Positions 1-5,853 of a DNA stretch of 5,853 nt are shown piece by piece. Made by a program: the position numbers and the translations under genes. The number at the start of each line of letters is the position of its first letter. The stretch's first letter is position 1. The stretch covers positions 1 to 5,853 of the forward strand of contig DAOVZQ010000190.1 in assembly GCA_030635025.1 (NCBI GenBank), written 5' to 3'. The DNA is from a bacterium (GTDB lineage: Bacteria; Krumholzibacteriota; Krumholzibacteriia; LZORAL124-64-63). The notes under the pieces are model-generated. The model did not search any database. It was given only the letters and a program-made list of their open reading frames with translations, and was not told the DNA's origin.

Positions 1-2
1 AG

Positions 3-836
3 ACGGCGGCCGAGGTGGCAGAAGGCATCGTGGACCTTGTCCGCAGCCTCGACCGGCTCGATTCGCAATTCCTGCTCAGCGGACCCGACGACGCCCGCGG
101 CGCCTTGTTGGAAATCCACCCCGGCGCCGGCGGCACCGAATCGCAGGACTGGGCCGAGATGCTCTTGCGTATGTACAAGCGCTACCTGGAACGCTCCGGC
201 ATGACCCACTCCATGCTCGATCTGCAGGGTGGAGACGAAGCGGGCATCAAGAGCGCCATCATCGAGATCAAGCACGACTTCGGCTACGGCTATCTGAAAA
301 GCGAATCGGGCGTTCATCGCCTGGTACGCATTTCACCTTTCGACGCCCAGAGTCGCCGCCACACCTCGTTCGCCTCGGTCTTCGTCTTTCCCTTGATCGA
401 GGACGACGTGGAAGTCGAGATCAACGAGGCCGACATCCGCATGGACACCTATCGCGCCAGCGGAGCCGGCGGACAACACGTCAACAAGACCGACAGCGCC
501 GTACGCCTGACCCATGAGCCCACCGGCATTGTGGTCCAGTGCCAGAGTGAGCGCTCACAGCTGCGCAACCGTGAAAGCGCCATGAAGATGCTTCGCGCGA
601 AGCTGTACATGCAGTTGCTCGAAGAAGAGCGCAAGAAGCGCAAGGAGATCGAGGACAGCAAGATGGAGATCGCCTGGGGCAGCCAGATCCGCTCCTACGT
701 GCTCCATCCGTATACCAAGGTCAAGGATCACCGCACCGATCACGAGACGGGCAACTCGATGGCCGTGCTCGACGGCGATCTGGAGGGTTTCATCGACGCC
801 TATCTGCGCAAGACGAGCAAAGCCGCATCAAAGTAG
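3..836 (+). CDS. prfB: Peptide chain release factor 2 (RF2), 5'-truncated by window edge
   Basis: Cytoplasmic class I release factor that reads UAA and UGA in the ribosomal A site and triggers hydrolysis of peptidyl-tRNA. The frame is open to the left edge, so the GTG at 15 is an internal Val codon. Numbering from it, the GAGGTE-like start of the core domain (GAGGTESQDW) is at 37-46. The RF2-specific stop-recognition tripeptide SPF is at 107-109 (nt 333-341), which excludes RF1, whose motif is PxT. The catalytic GGQ is at 152-154 (nt 468-476) within RASGAGGQHVNKTDSAVR, followed by a basic helix and the WGSQIRSYVLHPY block. About 95 N-terminal residues of the usual ~365 are missing, including the site where many prfB genes carry a programmed +1 frameshift, so that regulation cannot be judged. 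The gene ends in TAG, which RF1 and not RF2 decodes. lysS follows after 19 nt, the same pairing as in E. coli. Confidence 0.97.
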   Translation, partial: TAAEVAEGIVDLVRSLDRLDSQFLLSGPDDARGALLEIHPGAGGTESQDWAEMLLRMYKRYLERSGMTHSMLDLQGGDEAGIKSAIIEIKHDFGYGYLKSESGVHRLVRISPFDAQSRRHTSFASVFVFPLIEDDVEVEINEADIRMDTYRASGAGGQHVNKTDSAVRLTHEPTGIVVQCQSERSQLRNRESAMKMLRAKLYMQLLEEERKKRKEIEDSKMEIAWGSQIRSYVLHPYTKVKDHRTDHETGNSMAVLDGDLEGFIDAYLRKTSKAASK

Positions 837-855
837 TTTCACAAAGGAGCCGGCC

Positions 856-2334
856 GTGACCGGGAACGAAAACGAAAAGCAACAGCACCGACTGGTACAG
901 GAACGCCTGAACAAGCTGGAGGCCTTTGCCGAACGTGGGCCTCTCTATCCCCACGACTACGACCGCACACACACCAGCGCCGAGCTGCACGCCCAGGAAG
1001 CGGAGCTGACAGCCGGCGAGACGGTCGTGCGCATAGCCGGGCGCATCATGGCCAAGCGCAAGGCCGGCAAGACAATCTTCCTGCCCCTTTACGACGGCCC
1101 CGGCAAGATCCAGATCTACGCCAAGCGCGACGATTTAGGCGAAGAGGACTTCGCCTTCTTCAAGAAGAACCTGGACGTGGGCGACATCATCGGCGTCGAG
1201 GGCACCCTTTTCCGCACCCGGACCGAGGAACTGACCGTACTGGTTTCGGGCTGGACGCTGTTGGCCAAGAGCGTGCGACCCCTGCCCGAGAAATTCCACG
1301 ACATGAGCCTGGAGCTTAAAAGCCGCAAGCGTTACCTCGACCTGATCATGAACCTCGAGACGCGAGAGCGTTTTCGCAAGCGCTCTGCGATCCTCGAGGA
1401 AGTCCGCCGCTTCCTGATCGACGAGGAATTCCTGGAAGTGGAGACGCCCGTGCTGCAGCCCCTCTACGGCGGCGCCACGGCCCGGCCCTTCAAGACCCAC
1501 CACAACGCCCTTGATCAGACGCTCTACATGCGCATCGCCGACGAGCTCTATCTCAAGCGGCTGATCGTGGGCGGCTTCGAAAAGGTCTTCGAGTTCTGCA
1601 AGGACTTCCGCAACGAGGGTATGGACCGCACCCACAATCCCGAGTTCACCATGATGGAGTGCTACGCCGCCTACTGGGATTACGAACAGGTCATGGACCT
1701 CTTCGAGCGTATGGTGCTGCGCCTGGTTGATCGTTTCGGCGAGGACGGGAAGATCACCTACGGCGACCACGTCATCGATTTCAGCGATGGTTTCCGCCGC
1801 CTGCCTTTCCTGGACGGTCTGCGCGAAAAGACGGGCGTTGATTTCAATGGGATCGGCCGCGAGGCCGCAAAGGCCGAAGCCGAGAAGCACGGCATCTCCG
1901 TGTCACCGTCCATGGGCGTCGACAAGATTCTCGACGAGCTCTTCAGCGAACTCGTGGAACCGGATCTCATCCAGCCCACCTTCGTCACGAACCACCCCAA
2001 GGAGTTGTCGCCCCTGGCCAAGGAACACCGCGATGATCCCGCCCTGGTGGAACGCTTCGAGGCCTTCGTGGCCGGCTTCGAGATCTGCAACGCCTTCTCC
2101 GAACTCAACGACCCCTTTGAGCAACGCAAGCGCTTCGAGGCCCAGATGGATCTCAAGGCCAAGGGCGACGAAGAGGCCCAGGTTCTCGACGAGGACTATC
2201 TGGAAGCCCTGGAGACCGGCATGCCGCCCACCGGTGGGCTGGGTGTGGGGCTGGACCGCATCGTCATGCTGATGACCGACTGCCATTCCATTCGCGACGT
2301 GGTCCTGTTCCCGGCCATGCGGCCGGAAGACTAG
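856..2334 (+). CDS. lysS: Lysyl-tRNA synthetase, class II
   Basis: Charges tRNA-Lys with lysine using ATP, in the cytoplasm. At 492 aa it has the usual bacterial length. The GTG start at 856 is supported by AAAGGAG at 843-849, six nt upstream. An N-terminal helix is followed by the OB-fold anticodon-binding domain (about 57-135, starting VRIAGRIMAKRKAGK). The class II catalytic core starts at SRKRYLDLI (156-164). Motif 1 is around FLEVETPVLQP (192-202), motif 2 is FRNEGMDRTHNPEFTMME (251-268), and motif 3 is GLGVGLDRIVM (461-471). The lysine-pocket loop GGATARPF is at 205-212, and the tail LFPAMRPE (484-491) is typical. Small departures are Cys248 before the motif 2 FRNEG, and GFEICNAFSELNDP (407-420), where many bacterial enzymes have GREI(G/A)N. 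The ICNA variant resembles eukaryotic LysRS. All catalytic motifs look intact. It is co-directional with prfB and the Lol genes and probably co-transcribed with them. Confidence 0.98.
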   Translation: MTGNENEKQQHRLVQERLNKLEAFAERGPLYPHDYDRTHTSAELHAQEAELTAGETVVRIAGRIMAKRKAGKTIFLPLYDGPGKIQIYAKRDDLGEEDFAFFKKNLDVGDIIGVEGTLFRTRTEELTVLVSGWTLLAKSVRPLPEKFHDMSLELKSRKRYLDLIMNLETRERFRKRSAILEEVRRFLIDEEFLEVETPVLQPLYGGATARPFKTHHNALDQTLYMRIADELYLKRLIVGGFEKVFEFCKDFRNEGMDRTHNPEFTMMECYAAYWDYEQVMDLFERMVLRLVDRFGEDGKITYGDHVIDFSDGFRRLPFLDGLREKTGVDFNGIGREAAKAEAEKHGISVSPSMGVDKILDELFSELVEPDLIQPTFVTNHPKELSPLAKEHRDDPALVERFEAFVAGFEICNAFSELNDPFEQRKRFEAQMDLKAKGDEEAQVLDEDYLEALETGMPPTGGLGVGLDRIVMLMTDCHSIRDVVLFPAMRPED

Positions 2335-2358
2335 AAACCGCGACCCCGGGGAGAGCCC

Positions 2359-3609
2359 ATGAGTTTCGCCGCCTACATCGCCCGTCGATACCTGCTCAGC
2401 CGGGGCGGTTCGCGACTTGTCAGTCGCGTGACCGTGATCGCCGTCACGGGCATTATGCTGGGCGTCATGGTCCTCGACCTGACGCTGGCGATCATGAACG
2501 GCCTGCATACCGAACTGCGCCGCACCTTCATCGAAAACATGCCCATGGTGACGGTGGTCACCAGTCGCCCCGAAGGCTTTACCCGGCTCGGTGAAACCAT
2601 CGACACGATCGGCCAGTTGCCCGAAGTTACCGGAGTGGCGCCGTTCATCCGTCAGGAAGTCGTCATAACGTCCCAGGGCCGGGCGATCCAGACCCAGCAT
2701 CGCGCCGGCGTGGTGTGGGGCGTGGATCCGGATCTCCAGGAGACGGTGACGCCCCTTTCGCATCTCGTGCACCCTTCGGAAAAGGCCATTGCGGCTCTAC
2801 GTGGGGGAGAGGGCGTGCCGGGAATCGTCCTCGGCGCCGAGTTGGCGGCCTCTTTGTATGCGGGACTCGGCGACACGGTGACCATCACGGCCCCGACCGG
2901 TGATCTCGACCTGCACGACCTGAATGCCGAGAGCCGTCGCTTCGTGGTGGCCGGTTTTCTGGATACGGGTCTATACGATTTCGACGCGCGTTTCGTCTAC
3001 ATGCCCCTCGAAGCGGCGCGCGACTTTTTCGGCTATGACACCGGCGGCGCCACGGGCATCGGCGTCAAGGTCGCCGACATGATGAGGGCTCCCGACGTGG
3101 CCGATTCCATCGAAACGGCCCTCGGGCCGTTCGCCTTCCACTGCAACGACTGGATCGACCTCAACCGCAATCTCTTCCAATGGGTGAGCATCGAGAAGAT
3201 TCTCATGTTCCTGCTGCTCGGTCTTGTCATCCTGGTCGCCGCCTTCAATATCGTCGGCATCCTGACCATGATGGTGGGTGAACGACGGCGCGAGATCGGC
3301 ATCATGTTGTCCATGGGCGCCAGCAAGCGACAGGTGGAAGGGATCTTTGTCCTGGAGGGACTGTTCGTGGGCGCGATGGGCACCCTGCTCGGCAGCCTGT
3401 TCGGCTATCTGGGCTTCATGTACCTGGATCGTGTCGGCATATCGGTGCCGGGCGACGTGTACTTCGTAGACCACGTACCCGTGGTGGCCCAGACGGTCGA
3501 CTTCCTGCTCGTGGCGGCGGTTGCCATGGGCATCACATTAATGGCCACGTTGTTGCCCAGTGCCGAGGCGGCTCGCCTGCGACCCATGGAGATCATCCGC
3601 TACACCTAG
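2359..3609 (+). CDS. lolC: Lipoprotein-releasing ABC transporter permease subunit (LolC/LolE family)
   Basis: Inner-membrane permease of the Lol machinery, which extracts mature lipoproteins from the inner membrane and passes them to the periplasmic chaperone LolA. At 416 aa it has the family's length and four-helix MacB/LolE-type plan. It has a short cytoplasmic start with RRYLLSR (9-15), TM1 at about 24-47 ending in MNG, and a large periplasmic domain at about 48-278. TM2 (281-305), TM3 (about 327-355) and TM4 (380-400) follow, with C-terminal AARLRPMEIIRY (404-415). The DWIDLNRNLF stretch (264-273) before TM2 is a LolC/E hallmark. The cytoplasmic coupling loop GERRREIGIMLSMGASKRQV (307-326) contacts the ATPase. 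ATG at 2359 is preceded by GGGGAGAG at 2348-2355. Asp40 lies inside TM1, where hydrophobic residues are expected. Only one permease is visible, so it may work as a homodimer, as in bacteria lacking separate LolC and LolE. The sequence does not let me separate C from E. Confidence 0.93.
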   Translation: MSFAAYIARRYLLSRGGSRLVSRVTVIAVTGIMLGVMVLDLTLAIMNGLHTELRRTFIENMPMVTVVTSRPEGFTRLGETIDTIGQLPEVTGVAPFIRQEVVITSQGRAIQTQHRAGVVWGVDPDLQETVTPLSHLVHPSEKAIAALRGGEGVPGIVLGAELAASLYAGLGDTVTITAPTGDLDLHDLNAESRRFVVAGFLDTGLYDFDARFVYMPLEAARDFFGYDTGGATGIGVKVADMMRAPDVADSIETALGPFAFHCNDWIDLNRNLFQWVSIEKILMFLLLGLVILVAAFNIVGILTMMVGERRREIGIMLSMGASKRQVEGIFVLEGLFVGAMGTLLGSLFGYLGFMYLDRVGISVPGDVYFVDHVPVVAQTVDFLLVAAVAMGITLMATLLPSAEAARLRPMEIIRYT

Positions 3610-3612
3610 GAG
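3608..3612 (+). promoter_or_regulatory. Ribosome binding site of lolD, overlapping the lolC stop
   Basis: AGGAG shares its first two bases with the TAG stop of the permease gene (3607-3609) and lies 7 nt before TTG 3620. The placement decides the lolD start and suggests that ribosomes terminating on lolC re-initiate on lolD. Confidence 0.75.
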
Positions 3613-3619
3613 TGTGACC

Positions 3620-4315
3620 TTGACGAGCCTTCTGGAATGCCGTGGATTGTGCAAGGTCTTCGAACGGGCCGGCGGTGATCTCGTCGTCCTGGATGACTGC
3701 GATTTCTCTCTGGGCGAAACGGAGCGCGTGGCGATCATGGGCGCCAGTGGCGCCGGCAAGAGCACCCTCCTGAACCTGTTGAGCGGACTTGATGCGCCCA
3801 GTGCCGGCGACATCGCCTTTCGCGGCCAATCGCTCGGCGGCGCCAAGTCGGACGACTGGAGCCGGTGGCGGCGCGACAACGTTGGGTTTGTCTTCCAATT
3901 CCATTTCCTGCTCCCCGATTTTACCGCCCTCGAGAACGTGCTGCTGCCGGTGCGCCTGGCCGGCCGCGTGACGTCAGTCCACGAAAAACGCGCGAAGGAC
4001 CTGCTGGGACACATGGGGCTGGGTGACCGGATCAAGCACCTACCCGGCGAATTGTCGGGTGGAGAGGAGCAGCGCGTGGCCGTGGCGCGCGCCTTCATGA
4101 ACCAGCCCGCGGTCGTTATGGCCGATGAACCGACCGGCAACCTGGACCGCGCCCTGGGACGCGAACTCGCCGACATCCTCTTCGCTCTATCCCGTGAAAT
4201 GAGCAGCGGTCTGATCGTGGTGACCCATTCCCGAGACCTTGCCGATCGCGCCGATCGCATACTGCGACTCGAAAGCGGTGTGCTGCGAGCGGTTGATAAT
4301 TCCGTTTCCACGTAA
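3620..4315 (+). CDS. lolD: Lipoprotein-releasing ABC transporter ATP-binding subunit
   Basis: Cytoplasmic ATPase that powers the adjacent LolC/E permease. From the TTG at 3620 it is 231 aa, close to the ~230 of known LolD. Walker A GASGAGKST is at 41-49. The Q-loop Gln93 sits in QFHFLLPDFTALENV (93-107), a LolD-characteristic stretch. The signature LSGGEEQR is at 145-152, and Walker B VVMADE is at 165-170 with catalytic Glu170. The D-loop region GNLD is at 173-176 and the switch His203 is in VVTHSRDLA. The frame is open further upstream to an ATG-less stretch overlapping lolC. TTG 3620 is preferred because AGGAG at 3608-3612 lies 7 nt away, while the GTG at 3614 is only 1 nt from it. The Shine-Dalgarno overlaps the permease stop codon, implying translational coupling and balanced subunit synthesis. 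LolD and other MacB-like ATPases are similar, but the partner gene and the FTALENV motif favour LolD. Confidence 0.95.
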   Translation: MTSLLECRGLCKVFERAGGDLVVLDDCDFSLGETERVAIMGASGAGKSTLLNLLSGLDAPSAGDIAFRGQSLGGAKSDDWSRWRRDNVGFVFQFHFLLPDFTALENVLLPVRLAGRVTSVHEKRAKDLLGHMGLGDRIKHLPGELSGGEEQRVAVARAFMNQPAVVMADEPTGNLDRALGRELADILFALSREMSSGLIVVTHSRDLADRADRILRLESGVLRAVDNSVST

Positions 4316-4375
4316 ATATTTCCCGGCAATCCTCAAGTCCGACCGCCGATGTACGATAATGACAAGAGCGGAAGG

Positions 4376-4403
4376 TTGCGCTGTCGTCACCGTCTGCTAG
4401 GAT
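4376..4403 (+). promoter_or_regulatory. Candidate sigma-70-type promoter of clpC
   Basis: TTGCGC (4376-4381, 3 of 6 to TTGACA), a 16-nt spacer, and TAGGAT (4398-4403, 4 of 6 to TATAAT) preceded by an extended -10 TGC (4395-4397). Transcription would begin near 4410, leaving a leader of about 100 nt. Other -10-like hexamers in the gap are GATAAT (4355-4360) and TATATT (4439-4444), but neither has a convincing -35. This is a plausible guess from pattern matching only. Confidence 0.35.
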
Positions 4404-4408
4404 TGTCC

Positions 4409-4421
4409 CGACCGGTGGTCG
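4409..4421. repeat. Perfect inverted repeat CGACC-ggt-GGTCG upstream of clpC
   Basis: Five-base arms around a 3-nt centre, placed at the predicted start of transcription of the candidate clpC promoter. It could be an operator half-site pair or a leader hairpin. The arms are short enough to occur by chance in GC-rich DNA. No T-tract follows, so it is not a terminator. Confidence 0.4.
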
Positions 4422-4456
4422 ATGGAACGGGCGTGCCGTATATTGTCCGCTAGATG

Positions 4457-4471
4457 CGACAGCCCCTGTCG
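4457..4471. repeat. Perfect inverted repeat CGACAG-ccc-CTGTCG upstream of clpC
   Basis: Six-base arms around a 3-nt centre, ending 24 nt before the clpC Shine-Dalgarno. The CTGTCG arm also occurs alone at 4381-4386 between the candidate promoter elements. It shares the CGAC...GTCG outer bases and 3-nt spacing with the repeat at 4409-4421, so the two could be sites of one regulator, or it could be a 5' leader stem. It is not a known CIRCE, CtsR or LexA site that I recognise. Confidence 0.45.
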
Positions 4472-4509
4472 GTTCCCGCCGTAAGAAACGCAAATGGAGG
4501 CGCTTCAGC

Positions 4510-5784
4510 ATGAACGACCGCTTTACGCAACGAGTGCGCAAGGTTCTATTCCTGGCCCGAGACGAGGCCGGACGCATGCAGCATGATTACATCGGCACCG
4601 AACATCTGCTGCTGGGCATCATCAGGGAAGGCGAAGGAATCGCCTCGCGGGTCCTGCAGCGATTGGGCGTCGACTTTACACAGATCCAGCAGTCCATCGA
4701 GGAGATCGTCAGCACCCAGAGCGGCACCATCACCATCGGCGAGATTCCCTTCACGCCGCGGGCGAAACGAGTTCTCGAGATCTCCATCGACGAGGCGCGT
4801 GTTCATAACCACAACTATGTGGGGACCGAGCATCTGCTCCTGGCGCTGATCAAGGAGGGCGAGGGCGTGGCCGCCCGCGTGCTGAATGATCTGGGCGCCG
4901 GTCACGAACGGGTCCGGCGTGAAATCCTCAAGATGCTGGGGAATACGGAGCGCACCCGGGACAAGACCCCCGACGCCAAGAAGCAGGAGACGCCAGTTCT
5001 GGACCAGTTCGGTCGCAACCTCACCCAGATGGCCGCGGATGGAAAGCTGGACCCGACCATCGGGCGCCTTCCCGAAATAGAGCGCGTGATCCAGATCCTT
5101 TCCAGACGCAAGAAGAACAACCCGGTGTTGATCGGCGAACCGGGCGTCGGCAAGACGGCGATCGCCGAAGGCTTGGCGTCCAGTATCATCGACGGTCAGG
5201 TCCCGGTGACCTTGCGGGACAAGATCATTATCTCCCTGGATCTCGCAAGCGTGGTAGCCGGTACCAAATACCGCGGCCAGTTCGAAGAGCGCCTGAAGCA
5301 GATCATGGCCGAGATCCGCGAATCGGAACACATCATCCTCTTCATCGACGAATTGCACACCATCGTCGGCGCCGGTGGCGCGGAAGGGGCCATCGACGCC
5401 TCCAACATGCTCAAGCCGGCCTTGTCGCGAGGCGAGATCCAGTGCATCGGCGCGACTACGATGGATGAATACCGCAAGTTCATCGAGAAGGACGGCGCGC
5501 TGGAACGTCGTTTCCAGACCATTATCGTGAATCAGCCGTCGGAGGACGAAACCGTCGAAATCCTCTTCGGTCTGCGTGACCGATACGAGGCTCATCATCG
5601 GGTCAAGTTCGAGGACGAAGCGATCAGGGCCGCCGTTTGGCTATCCAACCGCTATATCACGGGGCGGGCCCTGCCCGACAAGGCCATAGATGTGATCGAC
5701 GAGGCCGGTTCACGGGCTCGTCTGTCCATGGCCGTCATGCCGCCGTTTACGGAAAGAACCAGCCCTGCAAGACCCGACACGTAA
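4510..5784 (+). CDS. clpC: ATP-dependent Clp protease ATP-binding subunit ClpC, C-terminal half missing
   Basis: Hsp100 AAA+ unfoldase that threads substrates into the ClpP peptidase. ATG 4510 has GGAGG 9 nt upstream. Two N-domain repeats are at about 3-65 and 79-143, each with a (V/I)GTEHLLL motif (28-35 and 104-111). The first AAA+ module starts at about 165 (DQFGRNLT). It has Walker A GEPGVGKT (209-216), pore loop AGTKYRGQFEERL (250-262, Tyr254), Walker B IILFIDE (275-281), sensor-1 IGATTMDEY (313-321) and arginine-finger region ALERRFQ (330-336). Family-like sequence continues to KAIDVIDEAGSRARLS and ends near MPP (410-412, nt 5737-5745). The last 12 codons (FTERTS to PDT) resemble nothing in ClpC. 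The middle domain, second AAA+ module and ClpP-contact loop, about half of the usual 810-850 aa, are absent. No other forward frame restores them, so this is a junction and not a simple frameshift. A ClpE or ClpA identity is less likely given the N-domain. Confidence 0.93.
   Translation: MNDRFTQRVRKVLFLARDEAGRMQHDYIGTEHLLLGIIREGEGIASRVLQRLGVDFTQIQQSIEEIVSTQSGTITIGEIPFTPRAKRVLEISIDEARVHNHNYVGTEHLLLALIKEGEGVAARVLNDLGAGHERVRREILKMLGNTERTRDKTPDAKKQETPVLDQFGRNLTQMAADGKLDPTIGRLPEIERVIQILSRRKKNNPVLIGEPGVGKTAIAEGLASSIIDGQVPVTLRDKIIISLDLASVVAGTKYRGQFEERLKQIMAEIRESEHIILFIDELHTIVGAGGAEGAIDASNMLKPALSRGEIQCIGATTMDEYRKFIEKDGALERRFQTIIVNQPSEDETVEILFGLRDRYEAHHRVKFEDEAIRAAVWLSNRYITGRALPDKAIDVIDEAGSRARLSMAVMPPFTERTSPARPDT
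5737..5752. other. Breakpoint joining clpC to an antisense subtilase fragment
   Basis: Forward-strand ClpC similarity ends at Met-Pro-Pro (through 5745), and reverse-strand subtilase similarity ends at about 5745. The two therefore abut with essentially no gap, in opposite orientation. Such an abrupt inverted join close to a contig end is typical of amplification or assembly chimeras, though a real rearrangement is possible. No target-site duplication or insertion-sequence end can be recognised from one side. Confidence 0.6.
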
Positions 5785-5852
5785 CCCGCGGAAAGCGAAG
5801 TCCCGTTCCAGTACGAGTACCGGCCGGCCATATCGGTCGAGTAAATATTATC
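5745..5852 (-). CDS. Fragment of a subtilisin-like (S8) serine protease, antisense at the right edge
   Basis: The reverse strand, read from 5852 leftwards, is open and gives NIYST, then GRYSYWNGTSLSAGYVSG, then LAGLVLSVN. This matches the layout around the catalytic Ser of S8 peptidases: an IYST strand, a Gly-Tyr before the Ser loop, GTS-x-[SA]-x with the nucleophile Ser (nt 5796-5798), and a hydrophobic helix after it. The usual Pro of the motif (GTSxAxP) is Gly here. The frame stays open to a TAG at 5652-5654, but residues beyond about 5745 are only the antisense of clpC. The Asp and His parts of the triad would lie beyond the right edge. There is no start codon of its own, and the piece is cut at both ends. 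I identify the family from motif reading only; 36 residues are too few to say more. Confidence 0.62.
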
Positions 5853-5853
5853 T

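Larger units (their letters stand above)
4316..4509 (+). other. Intergenic region between lolD and clpC, no gene
   Basis: The 194 nt hold no credible coding frame on either strand. No stem followed by a T-tract is visible, so lolD has no obvious intrinsic terminator here. The stretch contains a candidate promoter (4376-4403), two perfect inverted repeats (4409-4421 and 4457-4471) and the clpC Shine-Dalgarno GGAGG at 4496-4500, 9 nt before the ATG. No CIRCE element (TTAGCACTC/GAGTGCTAA) and no CtsR-type heptad repeat (GGTCAAA) is present, although those control clp genes in other phyla. Confidence 0.7.

Noticed and set aside
15..17. GTG as the start of the RF2 gene
   Set aside because: The frame is open upstream to the window edge, no Shine-Dalgarno precedes it, and the usual N-terminal domain (about 95 residues) would be missing. 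It is an internal Val codon of a truncated gene.
547..558. Perfect 12-bp palindrome GTGAGCGCTCAC, identical to the core of the symmetric lac operator
   Set aside because: It lies inside the conserved RF2 coding stretch CQSERSQLRN, flanking bases do not extend the symmetry, and no promoter is nearby. Chance and codon content explain it.
2308..2328. Hairpin CCGGCC-ATGC-GGCCGG at the end of lysS as a terminator or attenuator
   Set aside because: It falls within codons of the conserved LFPAMRPE tail, has no following T-tract, and the next gene starts 24 nt after the stop codon.
1135..2772. Long open frames on the minus strand over lysS and lolC (1135-1890 and 1903-2772)
   Set aside because: Their translations are rich in His, Gly, Val and Gln with no recognisable domain. 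They mirror conserved forward genes, as expected for shadow frames in GC-rich DNA.
4355..4360. GATAAT as the clpC -10 box
   Set aside because: Five of six bases match, but nothing like TTGACA lies 15-19 nt upstream and there is no extended -10 TG, so I prefer the element at 4376-4403.
4402..4448. Direct repeat ATTGTCC at 4402-4408 and 4442-4448, 40 bp apart
   Set aside because: A single 7-base repeat is expected by chance in a ~200-nt region, and the flanks do not match.
3538..4577. Minus-strand open frames over lolD and the lolD-clpC gap (3538-4329 and 4116-4577)
   Set aside because: Ser/Arg-rich shadow translations with no motifs or ribosome binding site. The forward LolD is unambiguous.
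5740..5784. An intein or group I/II intron interrupting clpC
   Set aside because: The break is not at a conserved active-site motif, no Cys/Ser intein N-terminus or intron 5' consensus (GTGYG) is visible, and the tail is better explained as an antisense subtilase.

Overview
The window is GC-rich (roughly 60% by eye, not computed) and carries a dense set of housekeeping genes on the + strand. They are the 3' part of prfB (peptide chain release factor 2), lysS (class II lysyl-tRNA synthetase), lolC/lolE (permease subunit of the lipoprotein-releasing ABC transporter), lolD (its ATPase), and the 5' half of clpC (Hsp100 unfoldase). A lipoprotein-releasing (Lol) system implies an outer membrane. 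A ClpC-type unfoldase in an outer-membrane bacterium argues against a typical gammaproteobacterium, which would use ClpA and ClpB. Together with the gene order this suggests an FCB-like or related lineage (for example Krumholzibacteriota, Eisenbacteria or Gemmatimonadota). The rank assignment is inference and weak.

Layout. Positions 1-836 hold prfB without its N-terminal domain. lysS follows after 19 nt, the Lol permease gene after 24 nt, and lolD after 10 nt, with the lolD Shine-Dalgarno overlapping the permease stop codon. This spacing reads as one operon of translation and envelope genes. A 194-nt gap (4316-4509) has no gene. It holds a candidate promoter and two short perfect inverted repeats ahead of clpC, so clpC probably has its own control.

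The right end is anomalous. ClpC homology runs normally through both N-domain repeats and the first AAA+ module, then stops abruptly at about 5740-5750, where the middle domain should begin. No forward frame of the remaining ~105 nt resumes ClpC. The opposite strand of that tail reads as the active-site Ser segment of a subtilisin-like (S8) protease, entering from the right edge and running into the junction. The simplest reading is a chimeric contig end (amplification or assembly artefact), and a real inversion or insertion in clpC is the alternative. The apparent clpC stop at 5782-5784 should not be taken as the natural end of the protein.

I see no RNA gene, CRISPR array, complete mobile element or undescribed multi-gene system here. 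Apart from the right end, this is an ordinary core-genome region.
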